Shown here: positions 25,354 to 34,729 of the stretch, one piece after another
Position numbering within the stretch: the stretch's first letter is position 1
How the letters are laid out: every line of letters begins with the position of its first letter
NCBI GenBank assembly: GCA_002707495.1
Contig: PAMZ01000003.1
Location: 186,001-250,000 of the forward strand
Direction: 5' to 3'
DNA: 64,000 nucleotides
Source of the DNA: Halobacteriovoraceae bacterium
Lineage (GTDB): Bacteria; Bdellovibrionota; Bacteriovoracia; Bacteriovoracales; Bacteriovoracaceae
Translations under genes and position numbers: made by a program
The notes under the pieces: generated by a model
Told to the model about the DNA's origin: nothing
What the model saw: only the letters and a program-made list of their open reading frames with translations
Database searches by the model: none

Positions 25354-26118
25354 TTATAGGGGAAATCCCAGTCCAACTTCTCCAGAAGAAACACGAGTTA
25401 AAATTGAAGAAGGTGGGGGTCTGAGAGGGCTTGCTTTCTTAATCGCAAGAAGTGCTTTTTGATCGTACTCAGGCTGGCCGCTTGGCTCCACCACTTCAGA
25501 ACGAAGCACTTTTCCCGTTTTACTTATATAAATTTTTATTCGACATTGAAGATTTTGAGACGCAAGGTAGCTAGGTAACTTCCAATAGGGTCTGATCTGA
25601 TCCGGTAGACTTTGAACGTAAGAAATAAACTCTTGGTTTTTTTTATCTAAAATATCACCCTTAACACTATTGCCAGTACTCGCTTTATTTCCCTCTAGCA
25701 CCAACTTTCTTAGGGCCGTTTCATTATATTTCTTTTTTGTAGGCTTTTTTTTCTCCACTTCTTTGGCACTATAGCTATTGAGAAAAGACTTAATATCAAC
25801 TTTTTTTGCTTTTTCCTTAAAGACTTTTTGATCTGGATTTTCCTTTAGCACCACTTCTGCTGGTTTTTCTTCTTCAGTCGTAGTTTGGTCCAAATTAGTA
25901 TTTTCTAATTCTTTTAAAGTATCTTTAGGCATTCCTACTATATCCACCCTAACTGCTGACTTAATGAGATCAATTTTTTGAGGGGGTTTTGAGAAGTCCA
26001 AAATATTTAAATCTAAAACTGATTGCAACAGGTAGAATCCAAGGAAAACGAGTATATGGAGGGATAATGCAATCCCCAAATATCTATTAAACCTGTCCTC
26101 GACCTGATAATACCTCAT
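25354..26118 (-). CDS. tolA: TolA/TonB-like energy transducer
   Basis: 254 residues. One N-terminal membrane helix (about 14-35) is followed by a charged, Lys/Glu-rich spacer (about 80-130) and a TonB-type C-terminal domain (about 165-254, with LQCRIKIYISKTGKVLRSEV and ALLAIKKASPL). It would link the TolQ-TolR motor in the inner membrane to TolB/Pal in the periplasm. It overlaps tolR by 4 bases (ATGA). Much shorter than E. coli TolA (421 residues) because the spacer is short. TonB function cannot be excluded, but the tolB neighbour favours TolA. Confidence 0.88.
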   Translation of the reverse strand: MRYYQVEDRFNRYLGIALSLHILVFLGFYLLQSVLDLNILDFSKPPQKIDLIKSAVRVDIVGMPKDTLKELENTNLDQTTTEEEKPAEVVLKENPDQKVFKEKAKKVDIKSFLNSYSAKEVEKKKPTKKKYNETALRKLVLEGNKASTGNSVKGDILDKKNQEFISYVQSLPDQIRPYWKLPSYLASQNLQCRIKIYISKTGKVLRSEVVEPSGQPEYDQKALLAIKKASPLRPPPSSILTRVSSGEVGLGFPL

Positions 26119-26531
26119 GGCTTTTTATCAATCTCCGTCACTAATGAAATTTGGGAGATTCCGGCATTTTTCAATGCAGAGATGGTTCTCGCCACATTGC
26201 CGTAATCAAGCCCATAATCGGCTCTCAAAAATACAGTCTTTGTACCTTTTTTCTTCATCTGCTCTTCAATAACGCTGAGAATTTCTTCTTTAAGGTATTT
26301 TTCTTTACCTATAAAAAACTCTCCCGCTCGATTTATGGATAGAATCACTTGTTCCTGGGTCAGTTTTAAATTATTAACTTTTTTGGTTTTAGGAAGATCT
26401 AGATTTACACCTGAGAACATTAAAGGCGCAGAAACCATAAAGATAACCAAGAGAACCAACATAACATCGACTAAAGGAGTGACATTTATATCGGATATAG
26501 GTCCTTTTTTATCGTTTAACTTAAAACTCAT
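26115..26531 (-). CDS. tolR: TolR/ExbD-family motor protein
   Basis: 138 residues with the family plan: a short cytoplasmic N-terminus, one membrane helix and a periplasmic domain. The block DINVTPLVDVMLVLLVIFMV contains the conserved membrane Asp that forms the proton path. The C-terminal part has the usual ...KTVFLRADYGLDYGNVART... strand-helix pattern. It pairs with TolQ. Located 16 bases after tolQ and overlapping tolA. Confidence 0.94.
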   Translation of the reverse strand: MSFKLNDKKGPISDINVTPLVDVMLVLLVIFMVSAPLMFSGVNLDLPKTKKVNNLKLTQEQVILSINRAGEFFIGKEKYLKEEILSVIEEQMKKKGTKTVFLRADYGLDYGNVARTISALKNAGISQISLVTEIDKKP

Positions 26532-26547
26532 GAAAACCTTTTATTTA

Positions 26548-27252
26548 TCAATCTTTAGAGATGAGGACATTGCGCTCAATAAAATTTAAAAACTCTTGCC
26601 CAAAACTTTCCATCTCAAGGGTAATATTCGAAATTCGATTGCTAAAATAATTAAAACCCCAGACAGCAGGTATAGCAGCTGCTAACCCTACTGCTGTTGC
26701 CACCAGAGCTTCCGCGATACCTGGGGCAACCGCTTCAATACTTCCCCCACCAGAGGCAAGACCAGCAAAAGCATCTATAATTCCCCAGACAGTTCCAAAG
26801 AGTCCGATAAAAGGACTTATTGATCCGATGGTTGCCAAAGTCGATAGCTTATCGTCCATAACTTCAGAAGCCTCATTTGCGCCTTGTTTTAGGGATCTCT
26901 CAAGAGCCGCCATACCGTGTTCATTTAAATAAGTTCGAAGTTCATCTTCTCTGCCCGTCTCTTTTAAGCGAGCTCTAATCTTTTTAAGTTCTCCAAATCC
27001 ATGTCGAAACATGACACTCGAAGTAGATTTCTCGAGACTCTCTGCTTGACCTTGAATTTCAACTAAGCTTTGGCTACTTTGAAAAAAAGATAAAAAATCA
27101 CCATTTTGATCTAAAATTTTTTGAAACGTTTTTCTCTTTTGGTAAATTATCGCCCAAGAGACGATTGAACAAATTATTAAAAGCAGTAAAACAAACTTCA
27201 CTACTAAACCTGACTCCAAGAGAATTTGAAAAATATCTAAGCCGCCTTCCAT
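26548..27252 (-). CDS. tolQ: TolQ/ExbB-family proton channel
   Basis: 234 residues with three membrane helices: about 14-36, then a pair in the block ATIGSISPFIGLFGTVWGIIDAF and PGIAEALVATAVGLAAAIPAVWGFNYF (segments). The central conserved GLFGTVWG and EALVATAVGL motifs are intact. With TolR it forms the proton-driven motor of the Tol-Pal system. A perfect AGGAGG lies 5 bases before the ATG, and it is the first gene of the tol run. Confidence 0.95.
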   Translation of the reverse strand: MEGGLDIFQILLESGLVVKFVLLLLIICSIVSWAIIYQKRKTFQKILDQNGDFLSFFQSSQSLVEIQGQAESLEKSTSSVMFRHGFGELKKIRARLKETGREDELRTYLNEHGMAALERSLKQGANEASEVMDDKLSTLATIGSISPFIGLFGTVWGIIDAFAGLASGGGSIEAVAPGIAEALVATAVGLAAAIPAVWGFNYFSNRISNITLEMESFGQEFLNFIERNVLISKD

Positions 27253-27301
27253 GACGCCTCCTTTTTAATAGTTCTTATTATCTTAAGTTCATGAAATTTA
27301 G

Positions 27302-28096
27302 TCAATTTAGACGTGAGAATCGATCATAGGCAAATCCTACTGACCAGATAAAAACCGCAAATAAGAAAAACTGGAGTTCAAAGCTCCGATTCTCCTCCCA
27401 ACCAGAGAATAAATTAAGCCCAAGCAGACTATTTAGTGGCGCAACTGTAGCAAAGCAATAAAAGACTCCATCAGAGTATCGATTTGTCAGGCTAAAGTGG
27501 TAGAGGGTTATAAAGTGAAGAAGTGCTAAGATTAAGTAGACACCCAAATAAGGAATTGTCAGATGGGTTGCAAAAGCAAATAAAAAAGCCGCTCCTAAGA
27601 AAAGTAATCTCTTATCACTGTCTCCAACTTTGTAAATGACTGACAATAGATACAAAAAAGTCATATCTAAGTGTAAAAAAATAATGATCCCAAAAAATGA
27701 GCTCACAAACTCACCCTCGTTATCGACGGCAATATTAGCAGGAGCGTAGAAGTATTTAGAGACGACAGTCACTACTCCTACTAAGAAGAGACTGAATAAG
27801 ATTCCCTTTTGCGTGGGATAGTTAAATCCGGCCTTCAATTCATCCCAAAAGCTAATTTTCTCGCGGTAATTTAAATTGAGAAATTTTAAGCAAATAAAAA
27901 AAGAGAGAGATTTTGCGACAACTAAGAGTTCCCACCTATTTTTTGAAATCCAGCCATCTATAGTGGCCATATCATGTTCCAGTAGAAAGTGAAAAAACGA
28001 AACCGAAGAAGTTATCGCCATATGAATAATAAAGTACAGGACAGAATATCCAAAATAGAAGAAAAGACTCTTTCTCGCATTAATGCTAAAACTCAC
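27302..28096 (-). CDS. Polytopic membrane protein of unknown function
   Basis: 264 residues with about seven or eight hydrophobic segments covering most of its length. Small charged loops lie near residues 75-90 (LNYREKISFWDELK) and 125-130. Its topology loosely resembles CAAX-protease-like or exosortase-like membrane proteins, but I see no diagnostic Glu-Glu/His motifs. The start is GTG at 28096, three bases after the stop of the gene upstream. It ends the lapB-led minus-strand run. Confidence 0.65.
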   Translation of the reverse strand: MSFSINARKSLFFYFGYSVLYFIIHMAITSSVSFFHFLLEHDMATIDGWISKNRWELLVVAKSLSFFICLKFLNLNYREKISFWDELKAGFNYPTQKGILFSLFLVGVVTVVSKYFYAPANIAVDNEGEFVSSFFGIIIFLHLDMTFLYLLSVIYKVGDSDKRLLFLGAAFLFAFATHLTIPYLGVYLILALLHFITLYHFSLTNRYSDGVFYCFATVAPLNSLLGLNLFSGWEENRSFELQFFLFAVFIWSVGFAYDRFSRLN

Positions 28097-28099
28097 GAA

Positions 28100-28978
28100 C
28101 TAAATTACCTTTTTTTTGGGAGATAACCATTGCATCTGGAGTTCTGGCGAAGGATAGATTTTTAAATAGTCCTTATAAAGAAGATCATTTTTTATCAAGC
28201 GATCTATCTTTTTTAAAAGGTTGAAATAAGCTCCCCAGAGTGCAGGATCTGATTTAAGGTAGGAGTCCATTTGTTTTGTCACTTCAAATTGCTGCTGAAA
28301 ATTAAAGCCTTTTGAAAAAATAATCTCATCATAGCCCCCTAGAAATTTCATAATCATTTCTTTTTTTGGAGCTTCTTTTCCATGAAAATTAGTGCCCAAG
28401 AAGTCTACTTTTTGATCAAGATTTTTTTTCAAATAATCCTTTTCTAGCCTTAGCATATCCTCTAGTAAAAGAAGCGATATATCAACCTTAGTTAAATCCA
28501 TCGTTCTCATAAAGGGCAAAGATATGACAAAAATATATCGATCTTTTCCTGCCGGAAGTCCCAGATGTGTTACCTTTGGTGAGTTTACAATCAGTATTTT
28601 ATAATGCTTGTTAAAGAAGCCAAAGTTTTCTAATAAATTCTTAAATGCTGAGTCGATCCCATATTCAGGTTTGGGAAAATCCCATCTCAATAACTGAGCA
28701 TTTTTCACCAACCAATACTCGCTGATATGAAGCCAAAAATCGTCAGCATCGGGATAGTTGTAACGTGAAATATTTATTTTTTGTTTCTCTTTTTTAATCT
28801 CTTTTACGATTCGCTCTTTTTTCTTTTTCTCTTCGACAAGTCCATCATTTTTAAGGACTGACTTTATATTTGAATAATTGAGCAAGTCTTTCTCAGATTC
28901 TTCCATTGTTTCCGTCTGCCCCATGGCTGAAAATACTAACAATATCTGAATCAAAAAAGAGTGAGTCCATCTATTCAT
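28100..28978 (-). CDS. Secreted protein of unknown function
   Basis: 292 residues. A signal peptide (about 1-20, ending SAMGQ) is followed by a charged Lys/Glu-rich segment (25-70). A globular part follows (about 75-285) with a hydrophobic YIFVISLPFMRTMDL strand and helical repeats. I recognise no family. The spacing of short hydrophobic blocks in the middle is faintly like metalloprotease-like or M48-like envelope proteins, but no HExxH motif is present. Start ATG overlaps the preceding gene by 4 bases (ATGA). Confidence 0.62.
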   Translation of the reverse strand: MNRWTHSFLIQILLVFSAMGQTETMEESEKDLLNYSNIKSVLKNDGLVEEKKKKERIVKEIKKEKQKINISRYNYPDADDFWLHISEYWLVKNAQLLRWDFPKPEYGIDSAFKNLLENFGFFNKHYKILIVNSPKVTHLGLPAGKDRYIFVISLPFMRTMDLTKVDISLLLLEDMLRLEKDYLKKNLDQKVDFLGTNFHGKEAPKKEMIMKFLGGYDEIIFSKGFNFQQQFEVTKQMDSYLKSDPALWGAYFNLLKKIDRLIKNDLLYKDYLKIYPSPELQMQWLSPKKKVI

Positions 28979-29358
28979 TTAGCTTGTGTCCTCCCTTGCA
29001 GGTAATGGTCACTAAGCTTTCCCCAAAAGTACATTTCTGATAAATCGAGATTGAATATCTGATAAAACTTAGGGTATTTCTCTTGAAAACAGGGTGGCCT
29101 ATTCGTCGAGAGAAACCGAAGTTCAATATAACCTTTATCTTCACCTACCTGAACATATGCCCACCCATCAGGAGTACTATCATTGCTTAGAAGTTTTACC
29201 GAGTGCTGACATTGAACGATAGTTAATGAAGCTGAATCCCGAGCTGGATTTTTGTGAACATGACCTAAAAACTCATTAAAGTACTTTCTTCCCATAACCT
29301 CTTTTGCGAGGCTTGCATGAGATAAAAGAATCAGTCCCAAAGCAATACTAAGTTTCAT
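28975..29358 (-). CDS. Small secreted protein, possibly with an SH3-like fold
   Basis: About 127 residues: signal peptide MKLSIALGLILLSHASLA, then ~110 residues. The segment SVKLLSNDSTPDGWAYVQVGEDKGYIELRFL (given in parts) has the G-W-x-x-V...G-Y-I pattern of bacterial SH3-like domains, though I cannot confirm membership. Two Cys residues (VQCQ and PPCFQ) might form a disulphide. The frame extends upstream, but the ATG at 29358 overlaps the lapB stop as ATGA, a standard translational coupling, so I choose it. Confidence 0.65.
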   Translation of the reverse strand: MKLSIALGLILLSHASLAKEVMGRKYFNEFLGHVHKNPARDSASLTIVQCQHSVKLLSNDSTPDGWAYVQVGEDKGYIELRFLSTNRPPCFQEKYPKFYQIFNLDLSEMYFWGKLSDHYLQGRTQAK

Positions 29359-30584
29359 ACTTTCCACCGAAACTGAATGGTCTCCCACTTATGACATTGA
29401 GGGCAGCGCCAAAAAATTTCATCTGAGTTAAACCCGCATTGACTGCAATAATGTCTCGTAAGAGAGCTATGAAGTGAGCCTAAAAGATCTGCAGTTTGCT
29501 GAAGGGCTTCTTTGTCTTTTTTGATATCAATCAATAATTTTATATGTTCGATTTTTAAAACATCACTATTTGCTTTATTCTCTTTGAGCCACTTGGTTAG
29601 TAGTTCATAAGCCTCTTCTTTACGATCTTCACCTTTTAGGAGCCTTATTTGTGACAAGATAACTGAGGCAGAGTCTCTTAGATCATCATCTTGTAGATCA
29701 AGAAAGAAGTTTTTAAGCTGGGCAAGACTATTTTTAAAAGACTCAATCTCATTTAAAGTCTCATCTTCAAGTGAAACAAAAATAAATGATGTGTACATAG
29801 GGTGTTCTTTTAAAAGTTCCGTTAAAAGGAAGTTTGCATCTTCTAATTTCCCTTGAATGAGAAAAAGCTTCAACTTCATAATTTTTGCAGAAACAGAAGG
29901 AGCAAATCGAAAAGCATCATCTAAATCCTCTGCAGCAGAGAGAAAGTCTTGATTCTCAAAATGAGACTTAGCTTTCTCCACTAAGATATGAGAGATGGTC
30001 TCGGACTGGTTGTCTTGACCAACTTTAGAGAGCATAATTCGATAATTATAGGCTTGATCCCAATCACCAATATCCTCGTAAATCCGACAGAGTGCTTTTA
30101 TCACTTCATCTTGATCGCGGTTGATTTTTAAAACATCTTTGTAAGTTTCAATTGCCTTATCTAGAAATCCACCTTTATCGAAGTCGATCGCAAGTTCTTT
30201 TAAGGCCCTAAGTCTTGTGGATTCATTTATATTTTCTCTCGCGATCAATGAACGATGAATACTTATAGCCTTATCTATTTCGCCGTTGGATCGAAAAAGA
30301 CCTCCTAGAGCAAAATAAGTATCTAAAGTTTCGCGATTAAGGTCGACAGCATTTAAAAACTCTTTGATAGCAAGATCTTTATTTCCTGAGATTAAGTACT
30401 GAGTTGCATTTAAGAAAATTTTAGACTGCGCTTCAAATATACTATCTCGGTATTTCTTTGATAATTTAACTCCATGTTCTTTTTCTACTATGAAGTGGTA
30501 AAAAAGAATAAGTGTTATCAGTATTGCTAAGACCGATAGCAAATTCTCTCTAACGAGGGAAAAAACTTCAATTAAATCCAACAC
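29355..30584 (-). CDS. lapB: LapB-like TPR protein with C-terminal rubredoxin-type zinc motif
   Basis: 409 residues: one N-terminal membrane helix (about 14-31), TPR repeats through the centre (from ~65), and a C-terminal metal-binding knuckle with CSQCGFNSDEIFWRCPQC, four Cys in two CxxC pairs. This is the plan of LapB/YciM, which in E. coli is ~390 residues and adapts the FtsH protease to control LpxC, and so LPS synthesis. Start is GTG at 30584 (a TTG at 30581 is possible) just after the sppA stop. It probably shares a transcript with sppA. Confidence 0.87.
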   Translation of the reverse strand: MLDLIEVFSLVRENLLSVLAILITLILFYHFIVEKEHGVKLSKKYRDSIFEAQSKIFLNATQYLISGNKDLAIKEFLNAVDLNRETLDTYFALGGLFRSNGEIDKAISIHRSLIARENINESTRLRALKELAIDFDKGGFLDKAIETYKDVLKINRDQDEVIKALCRIYEDIGDWDQAYNYRIMLSKVGQDNQSETISHILVEKAKSHFENQDFLSAAEDLDDAFRFAPSVSAKIMKLKLFLIQGKLEDANFLLTELLKEHPMYTSFIFVSLEDETLNEIESFKNSLAQLKNFFLDLQDDDLRDSASVILSQIRLLKGEDRKEEAYELLTKWLKENKANSDVLKIEHIKLLIDIKKDKEALQQTADLLGSLHSSLTRHYCSQCGFNSDEIFWRCPQCHKWETIQFRWKV

Positions 30585-30588
30585 TCAC

Positions 30589-31509
30589 CTACTTATGCAA
30601 TAAAAGGGGAACGGAGTCTGCTTTGAGAAAGTATCCAAGATCTTGCACACTTTCTTCTAATCCCCCAAGTATTTCCATTAACTGAGATTCTTTTTTAAGT
30701 TTTATGAACTTAAATCCAAACTCTTCTTTAAGCTCTAATTCTTGATGAATCAGTCTACCTGCTTGCCACAGACCTGCGATCTCATCGACTAACCCACGCT
30801 CTTTGGCACCCTGACCTGAAAAAATTTGTCCTTGCGCGTATTTTCTTAAGCCTTCTATTCCTTCAACTAGCTTTTGCTCGCGAACCTTAAAAATGTCCAT
30901 GATAAACTGTTCATGAGTATCTTCGATGAGTTCTGTTAAAAGGAGTCTCTCCTCTTTAGTCATGGAGCGAGCAGGGCTTCCAATATCTTTATATTTACCA
31001 GCCTTAATCACCTCAGGCTTTATCTTGGCCCACTCATAGAGCTTCTCAAGATTTGTAAAATTCATTATGACCCCAATCGAACCAGTTAAGGCCCCCGCTG
31101 GAGAATAAATCTTTCTACAAGCTGCTCCTATATAATATCCGCCGGAGGCAGCAACGGTGCCAAAACTAGCGTAAACCGGTTTTTCTTTATCGATTCTTCT
31201 AATCTCTTCGTAAATCTCCTGGGTCGGACCTACAGCTCCACCTGGTGAATTCACACGAACAATTATCGCTTTAATCTTGTCGTCTTTCTCAGCTTTGATC
31301 AGTTTTTCTACCGTTTTTCGAGACTCCATGATGACACCCTCAACCTCTATAACGGCAATAGGTGCATTTTTAGCATTGAGAGATTCACTAAGACCCTGAC
31401 TATCCTTAAGTGTGCTTACCGTATAAAAGGCAAAAATAAGAAAAATAAGAAAGAGGACAGTAATGAGAATAAATATTCCGACAATTCCTTTTGAACGCTG
31501 ATTCGACAC
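30589..31509 (-). CDS. sppA: Signal peptide peptidase SppA (S49 family)
   Basis: 306 residues, the short single-domain form. One N-terminal membrane helix (about 11-33) is followed by the S49 domain. VRVNSPGGAVGPTQEIYEEI forms the substrate-binding region. TVAASGGYYIGAACRKIY carries the catalytic Ser. The AGKYKDIGSPAR block holds the catalytic Lys. The enzyme degrades cleaved signal peptides in the inner membrane. AGGAG lies 5 bases before the GTG start. A perfect TATAAT on the minus strand (31547-31552) is a likely -10. Confidence 0.93.
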   Translation of the reverse strand: MSNQRSKGIVGIFILITVLFLIFLIFAFYTVSTLKDSQGLSESLNAKNAPIAVIEVEGVIMESRKTVEKLIKAEKDDKIKAIIVRVNSPGGAVGPTQEIYEEIRRIDKEKPVYASFGTVAASGGYYIGAACRKIYSPAGALTGSIGVIMNFTNLEKLYEWAKIKPEVIKAGKYKDIGSPARSMTKEERLLLTELIEDTHEQFIMDIFKVREQKLVEGIEGLRKYAQGQIFSGQGAKERGLVDEIAGLWQAGRLIHQELELKEEFGFKFIKLKKESQLMEILGGLEESVQDLGYFLKADSVPLLLHK

Positions 31510-31546
31510 AATAACTCCTAAAATTCCAATAAAATACGTACGCTAT

Positions 31547-31552
31547 ATTATA
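31547..31552 (-). promoter_or_regulatory. Candidate -10 element for the sppA-lapB run
   Basis: TATAAT on the minus strand, 38 bases before the sppA GTG start. The -35 position shows only a weak match (TTCTCT at 17-base spacing). Confidence 0.35.
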
Positions 31553-31716
31553 GACCAACAGTAAAAAATAGAGAAATTTAAAGCACTTAACAGACCAAAA
31601 AGATCAAGAACCAACGCTAGAAGAAATAGATTCCCTTTAGCCTCTAAAGTTTGATGCTAAAAATCCGATAATTTTAAGAGAAATCTAGATTGTATTAGAC
31701 AGTCAAAGGAAAGCGT

Positions 31717-31968
31717 ATGAAGTTTAGTTTAGTCATTCTAATGAGTTTTCTATTTATCGGAAGCAGTTTCGCTGAGATCGCGCAGCACGATGAAACGACT
31801 TTGGAGTCAGACCTAGGCTTTCGCTGGGAAGATGGTAGTGAGGACGCTAACGACAGAGATGTTGCCAGCGAAGAAGAAGAGTACCAGGAAGAAGACTCTG
31901 AAAGAGATGTCGCTTCAGAAGCTCAAGGTGAGAGTATTCAGTTTTGGAAATACGAGGGTGAAAAGTAA
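31717..31968 (+). CDS. Small acidic secreted protein
   Basis: 83 residues: signal peptide MKFSLVILMSFLFIGSSFA, then a very acidic mature peptide of about 64 residues. It carries the motif RDVASE twice (in NDRDVASEEEE and ERDVASEAQ). No family recognised. AAGGAAAG lies a few bases before the ATG. It sits 22 bases upstream of a membrane-protein gene, so the two may be co-expressed. Confidence 0.65.
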   Translation: MKFSLVILMSFLFIGSSFAEIAQHDETTLESDLGFRWEDGSEDANDRDVASEEEEYQEEDSERDVASEAQGESIQFWKYEGEK

Positions 31969-31990
31969 AAAATAACAAGGTAAGCCAAAG

Positions 31991-33211
31991 ATGAAAATGC
32001 ATATCAAGTTTTTACAAGATAAAATGGGGAATCTTTTCGTATCTCAGGATTCAAAATATTTTCTTTCCACTGCTTTTAAAATGACATTAGTGCCAGTATT
32101 TTTCTTTAGCCTTCTAGCCTACTCTATTTGGAATCTAATGGAGCTTAACTTCAATTTTTTCGTCGCCAATGGCTTTGACTCAGGAGAAGGTTTTAAAGAA
32201 GTTTTCTACCAATCAATATTTGGAGATATAAGTGAATACTCAGTTTATCTAGTTGTTTTATTAGGAGCTATTTTCCTATCAGGGATTCTCGTTTCTTACT
32301 TAGCCTTAAGACCTTTTTGGCATGTTGAAAAGCATATCTCAAAAATGATCCAAGGTTCTAAATCAGAATTAAACGTACAAGGCTTAAATAAGAACAAACT
32401 TTTTTACCGAGTCTCCAGGATTTTTCTCAAATTCTTAGAAATAACCAAATCAACTGGACATGCCCCTAAGATTCGCCTTCCTGCAGACCTTGAGAAATTA
32501 AACAGCCCAAAGCTTGATAAAGTATTCTTATTACAATATGCATGCGTGGTTACTGCGGTCTGTATGATTTGTAGTTTTGCCCTTATTTCATTTACATCTG
32601 AGTTTTATCAGCAAATTGTAGATAAATCGAGCCAACTTCTAGCCGCTGATAGAGTTGTGACAACTTTCGTCTCTGAAGAAATGGCGCTCTTAGAGAAAGT
32701 AACTAATATGGTTTTACTTGGTATGATCTTTGGATATCTTTTGATTTCTAAAAATATTATCAATGCCGTTGATGGTGTTAGTTATGGTTTTGCTAGAGAT
32801 ATGCTAAGAATTGTAAACGGTGAAGACGATATCAAACTTCGCCCAAGATATGCTGATCCAGGAAAATCATTTGCCGTTACCGCTAATGATTTTTTGGACA
32901 TTGTTTATCCCTATGAACAAGATATTCAAGAGCTATCCTATGAGTCACTACCAGAAGAGCTGGATGAAGTTCTAGTAGAAAATGTCATTAAAAACGACTT
33001 CAACTTTGATCAACATAAGCTTGAAGAAGAGCATGAAGATTTATCAGATGATTCAGATCTTCCTCCATCGTTTATTCAAGAGAGTCAAGATCTTGAGGGA
33101 AATAAAGTCTTCAAAATCACCACACCGACAGGTCAGAAGTTTGAAAACCTCAGCGAAGATATGGCGATTAAAGTCGTTCTAGAAATGGAAAACCAGAAGA
33201 AAGCCAGTTAA
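31991..33211 (+). CDS. Membrane protein of unknown function
   Basis: 406 residues. Four hydrophobic segments can be placed at about 30-55, 83-107, 180-205 and 235-257; a HAMP-like or linker stretch follows the second one (RPFWHVEKHISKMIQ). The C-terminal ~140 residues are soluble and end in an acidic region (about 320-365) and a short strand-rich piece (KVFKITTPTGQKFENL). No catalytic motif is seen. It is downstream of a small acidic secreted protein and overlaps the convergent rlmN by 4 bases. Confidence 0.65.
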   Translation: MKMHIKFLQDKMGNLFVSQDSKYFLSTAFKMTLVPVFFFSLLAYSIWNLMELNFNFFVANGFDSGEGFKEVFYQSIFGDISEYSVYLVVLLGAIFLSGILVSYLALRPFWHVEKHISKMIQGSKSELNVQGLNKNKLFYRVSRIFLKFLEITKSTGHAPKIRLPADLEKLNSPKLDKVFLLQYACVVTAVCMICSFALISFTSEFYQQIVDKSSQLLAADRVVTTFVSEEMALLEKVTNMVLLGMIFGYLLISKNIINAVDGVSYGFARDMLRIVNGEDDIKLRPRYADPGKSFAVTANDFLDIVYPYEQDIQELSYESLPEELDEVLVENVIKNDFNFDQHKLEEEHEDLSDDSDLPPSFIQESQDLEGNKVFKITTPTGQKFENLSEDMAIKVVLEMENQKKAS

Positions 33212-34260
33212 TCCCAAAGATTAACTTTCTCGTACTCAGATTTAAGCTGACCACAAGCGGCCAGGATGTCGTCGCCTTTAGTCTGACGAACCGTGCAAGT
33301 GTATCCTCTTCGATTTAACTCCTCCATAAAATACTGAATTCGTTTTTGGGTTGGCTGTTTGTATTCACTACCCGGGTACTCATTAAAGGGAATCAAGTTA
33401 ACCTTCGATTCTTTTCTGTTCAATAATTCACAAAGGGCTTCGATATCAGAGTCTTGATCATTCAGATCTCTGATAAGTAGGTATTCATAGGTAATACGTC
33501 GATGTGCTTTTAAAGGGATAGATTTTATGGCTTCGAATAAACGTTTTAAATCATAGGCTTTATTAATCGGCATCAATTGAGTTCGCGTACTATTTTTTGC
33601 AGAGTGAAGTGAGATCGCAATATTTATAGGAGGGAAATCATGAAGCATTTTAATTTTTGGAACTAATCCAGATGTGGATAAGGTAATTCTTCTCTGTCCA
33701 AGTCCAAATCCAAAATCATCAAGAAAGTTAATGGTCGCTTTTTTTACGTTTTCGTAATTATGTAAAGGCTCCCCTTGTCCCATATAAACGATATTAGTGA
33801 GTCTTTCCTCCGGATGTACATTTTCTTTGAGCCATATTGTGATTTTTAAAAACTGTCCTGTCACTTCTCCCGCTGTTAAATGACGTGTTAATCCTTGGGT
33901 TCCCGTGTGACAAAAAGTACATCCAATGGCACAACCCACTTGAGAAGAGATACATTGAGTGAGTCTATTTTTGGCAGGAATGACAACCGTTTCGATTGTC
34001 TCTCCATCTTTAAGCTTGAGCAGAAATTTTCTCGTCCCGTCCACCGACTCTCCCTGCCAAACCACTTCAGGCAATTCTAGAGAGTAGTTTTGCAAAATAA
34101 ACTCTTTCACCTTTTTAGAAACATTGGACCACTCGTTAATATCAAGCTGATTTTTTTTATAGATCCAATCAAAAATTTGTTTTGCGGCGAACTTATTTTG
34201 ACCATGACTTACCAAGGTCTCGGCCAGTTCTTCTCGCGTAAAATCAAACAAGCTTTGCAT
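33208..34260 (-). CDS. rlmN: 23S rRNA (adenine-C2)-methyltransferase RlmN
   Basis: About 350 residues of the radical-SAM RNA methylase family. The cluster motif is GCAIGCTFCHTGTQGL (CxxxCxxC), followed by the SAM-binding YMGQGEPLHNYENV and SLHSAKN blocks. The C-terminal reads FMEELNRRGYTCTVRQTKGDDI, with the Cys of the methyl-transfer mechanism. It methylates A2503 of 23S rRNA and A37 of some tRNAs. The frame opens at TTG 34296, but ATG 34260 begins directly at the family's FDFTREEL start. No ribosome binding site is clear at either. Confidence 0.93.
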   Translation of the reverse strand: MQSLFDFTREELAETLVSHGQNKFAAKQIFDWIYKKNQLDINEWSNVSKKVKEFILQNYSLELPEVVWQGESVDGTRKFLLKLKDGETIETVVIPAKNRLTQCISSQVGCAIGCTFCHTGTQGLTRHLTAGEVTGQFLKITIWLKENVHPEERLTNIVYMGQGEPLHNYENVKKATINFLDDFGFGLGQRRITLSTSGLVPKIKMLHDFPPINIAISLHSAKNSTRTQLMPINKAYDLKRLFEAIKSIPLKAHRRITYEYLLIRDLNDQDSDIEALCELLNRKESKVNLIPFNEYPGSEYKQPTQKRIQYFMEELNRRGYTCTVRQTKGDDILAACGQLKSEYEKVNLWD

Positions 34261-34306
34261 GGCGCGCAAGGTACTTAAGTCATCGGAATTTGACAACTCT
34301 ATCGGT

Positions 34307-34328
34307 AAATAATTTAAAAGAATTATTT
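34307..34328. repeat. AT-only inverted repeat upstream of rlmN
   Basis: AAATAATT (34307-34314) and AATTATTT (34321-34328) form a perfect 8-bp dyad around TAAAAG. It lies between rlmN and the end of the gene upstream. With no G or C in the stem it is a weak hairpin, either a poor terminator or a binding site. Confidence 0.3.
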
Positions 34329-34348
34329 CGAGATTTTAGTAACTTAGA

Positions 34349-34729
34349 CTAGAAAAACTTGCCAAAAACACCTTTACTGTCTTTATGGAGGTCGATTTTG
34401 AGACCATACTTATGAAAAATCTGACGAAAGCTCATCAAATCATTACTTCCTTCAATACCAATATTGAAATCCGTTGTGTTCAAAAGGTAGACGGACGATA
34501 TTTTTAAACTCTCAATCAGACGATAGCAAAACTCAGTCAGCTCGTCTTTCGTATGAAACGTTAACTCACTTTCTTCCGAATGCTCAGGCCTAACTCTTCT
34601 TATATCATCATCTGAGACCAAACCTTGAGGAGTGAAAAGATAGGAAATATAATAACAAGACTCTGTTGCGAGAAATTCATCAATATTATTAAAACGATAA
34701 ATTGCGTAGACGGCTTCATTTGCTCTCAT
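34349..34729 (-). CDS. Small cytoplasmic protein of unknown function
   Basis: 126 residues, no signal peptide or membrane segment, alternating strand and helix. It opens with a MRANEAVYAIYRF strand and includes LTFHTKDELTEFCYRLIESL. No family is recognised. Its ATG overlaps the stop of the 581-residue gene upstream by 4 bases, so the two are translationally coupled and probably functionally linked. Confidence 0.6.
   Translation of the reverse strand: MRANEAVYAIYRFNNIDEFLATESCYYISYLFTPQGLVSDDDIRRVRPEHSEESELTFHTKDELTEFCYRLIESLKISSVYLLNTTDFNIGIEGSNDLMSFRQIFHKYGLKIDLHKDSKGVFGKFF

Noticed and set aside
24028-27252. A pal gene in the tol cluster
   Set aside because: No OmpA-like lipoprotein follows tolB; the next gene is the AAA+ regulator.
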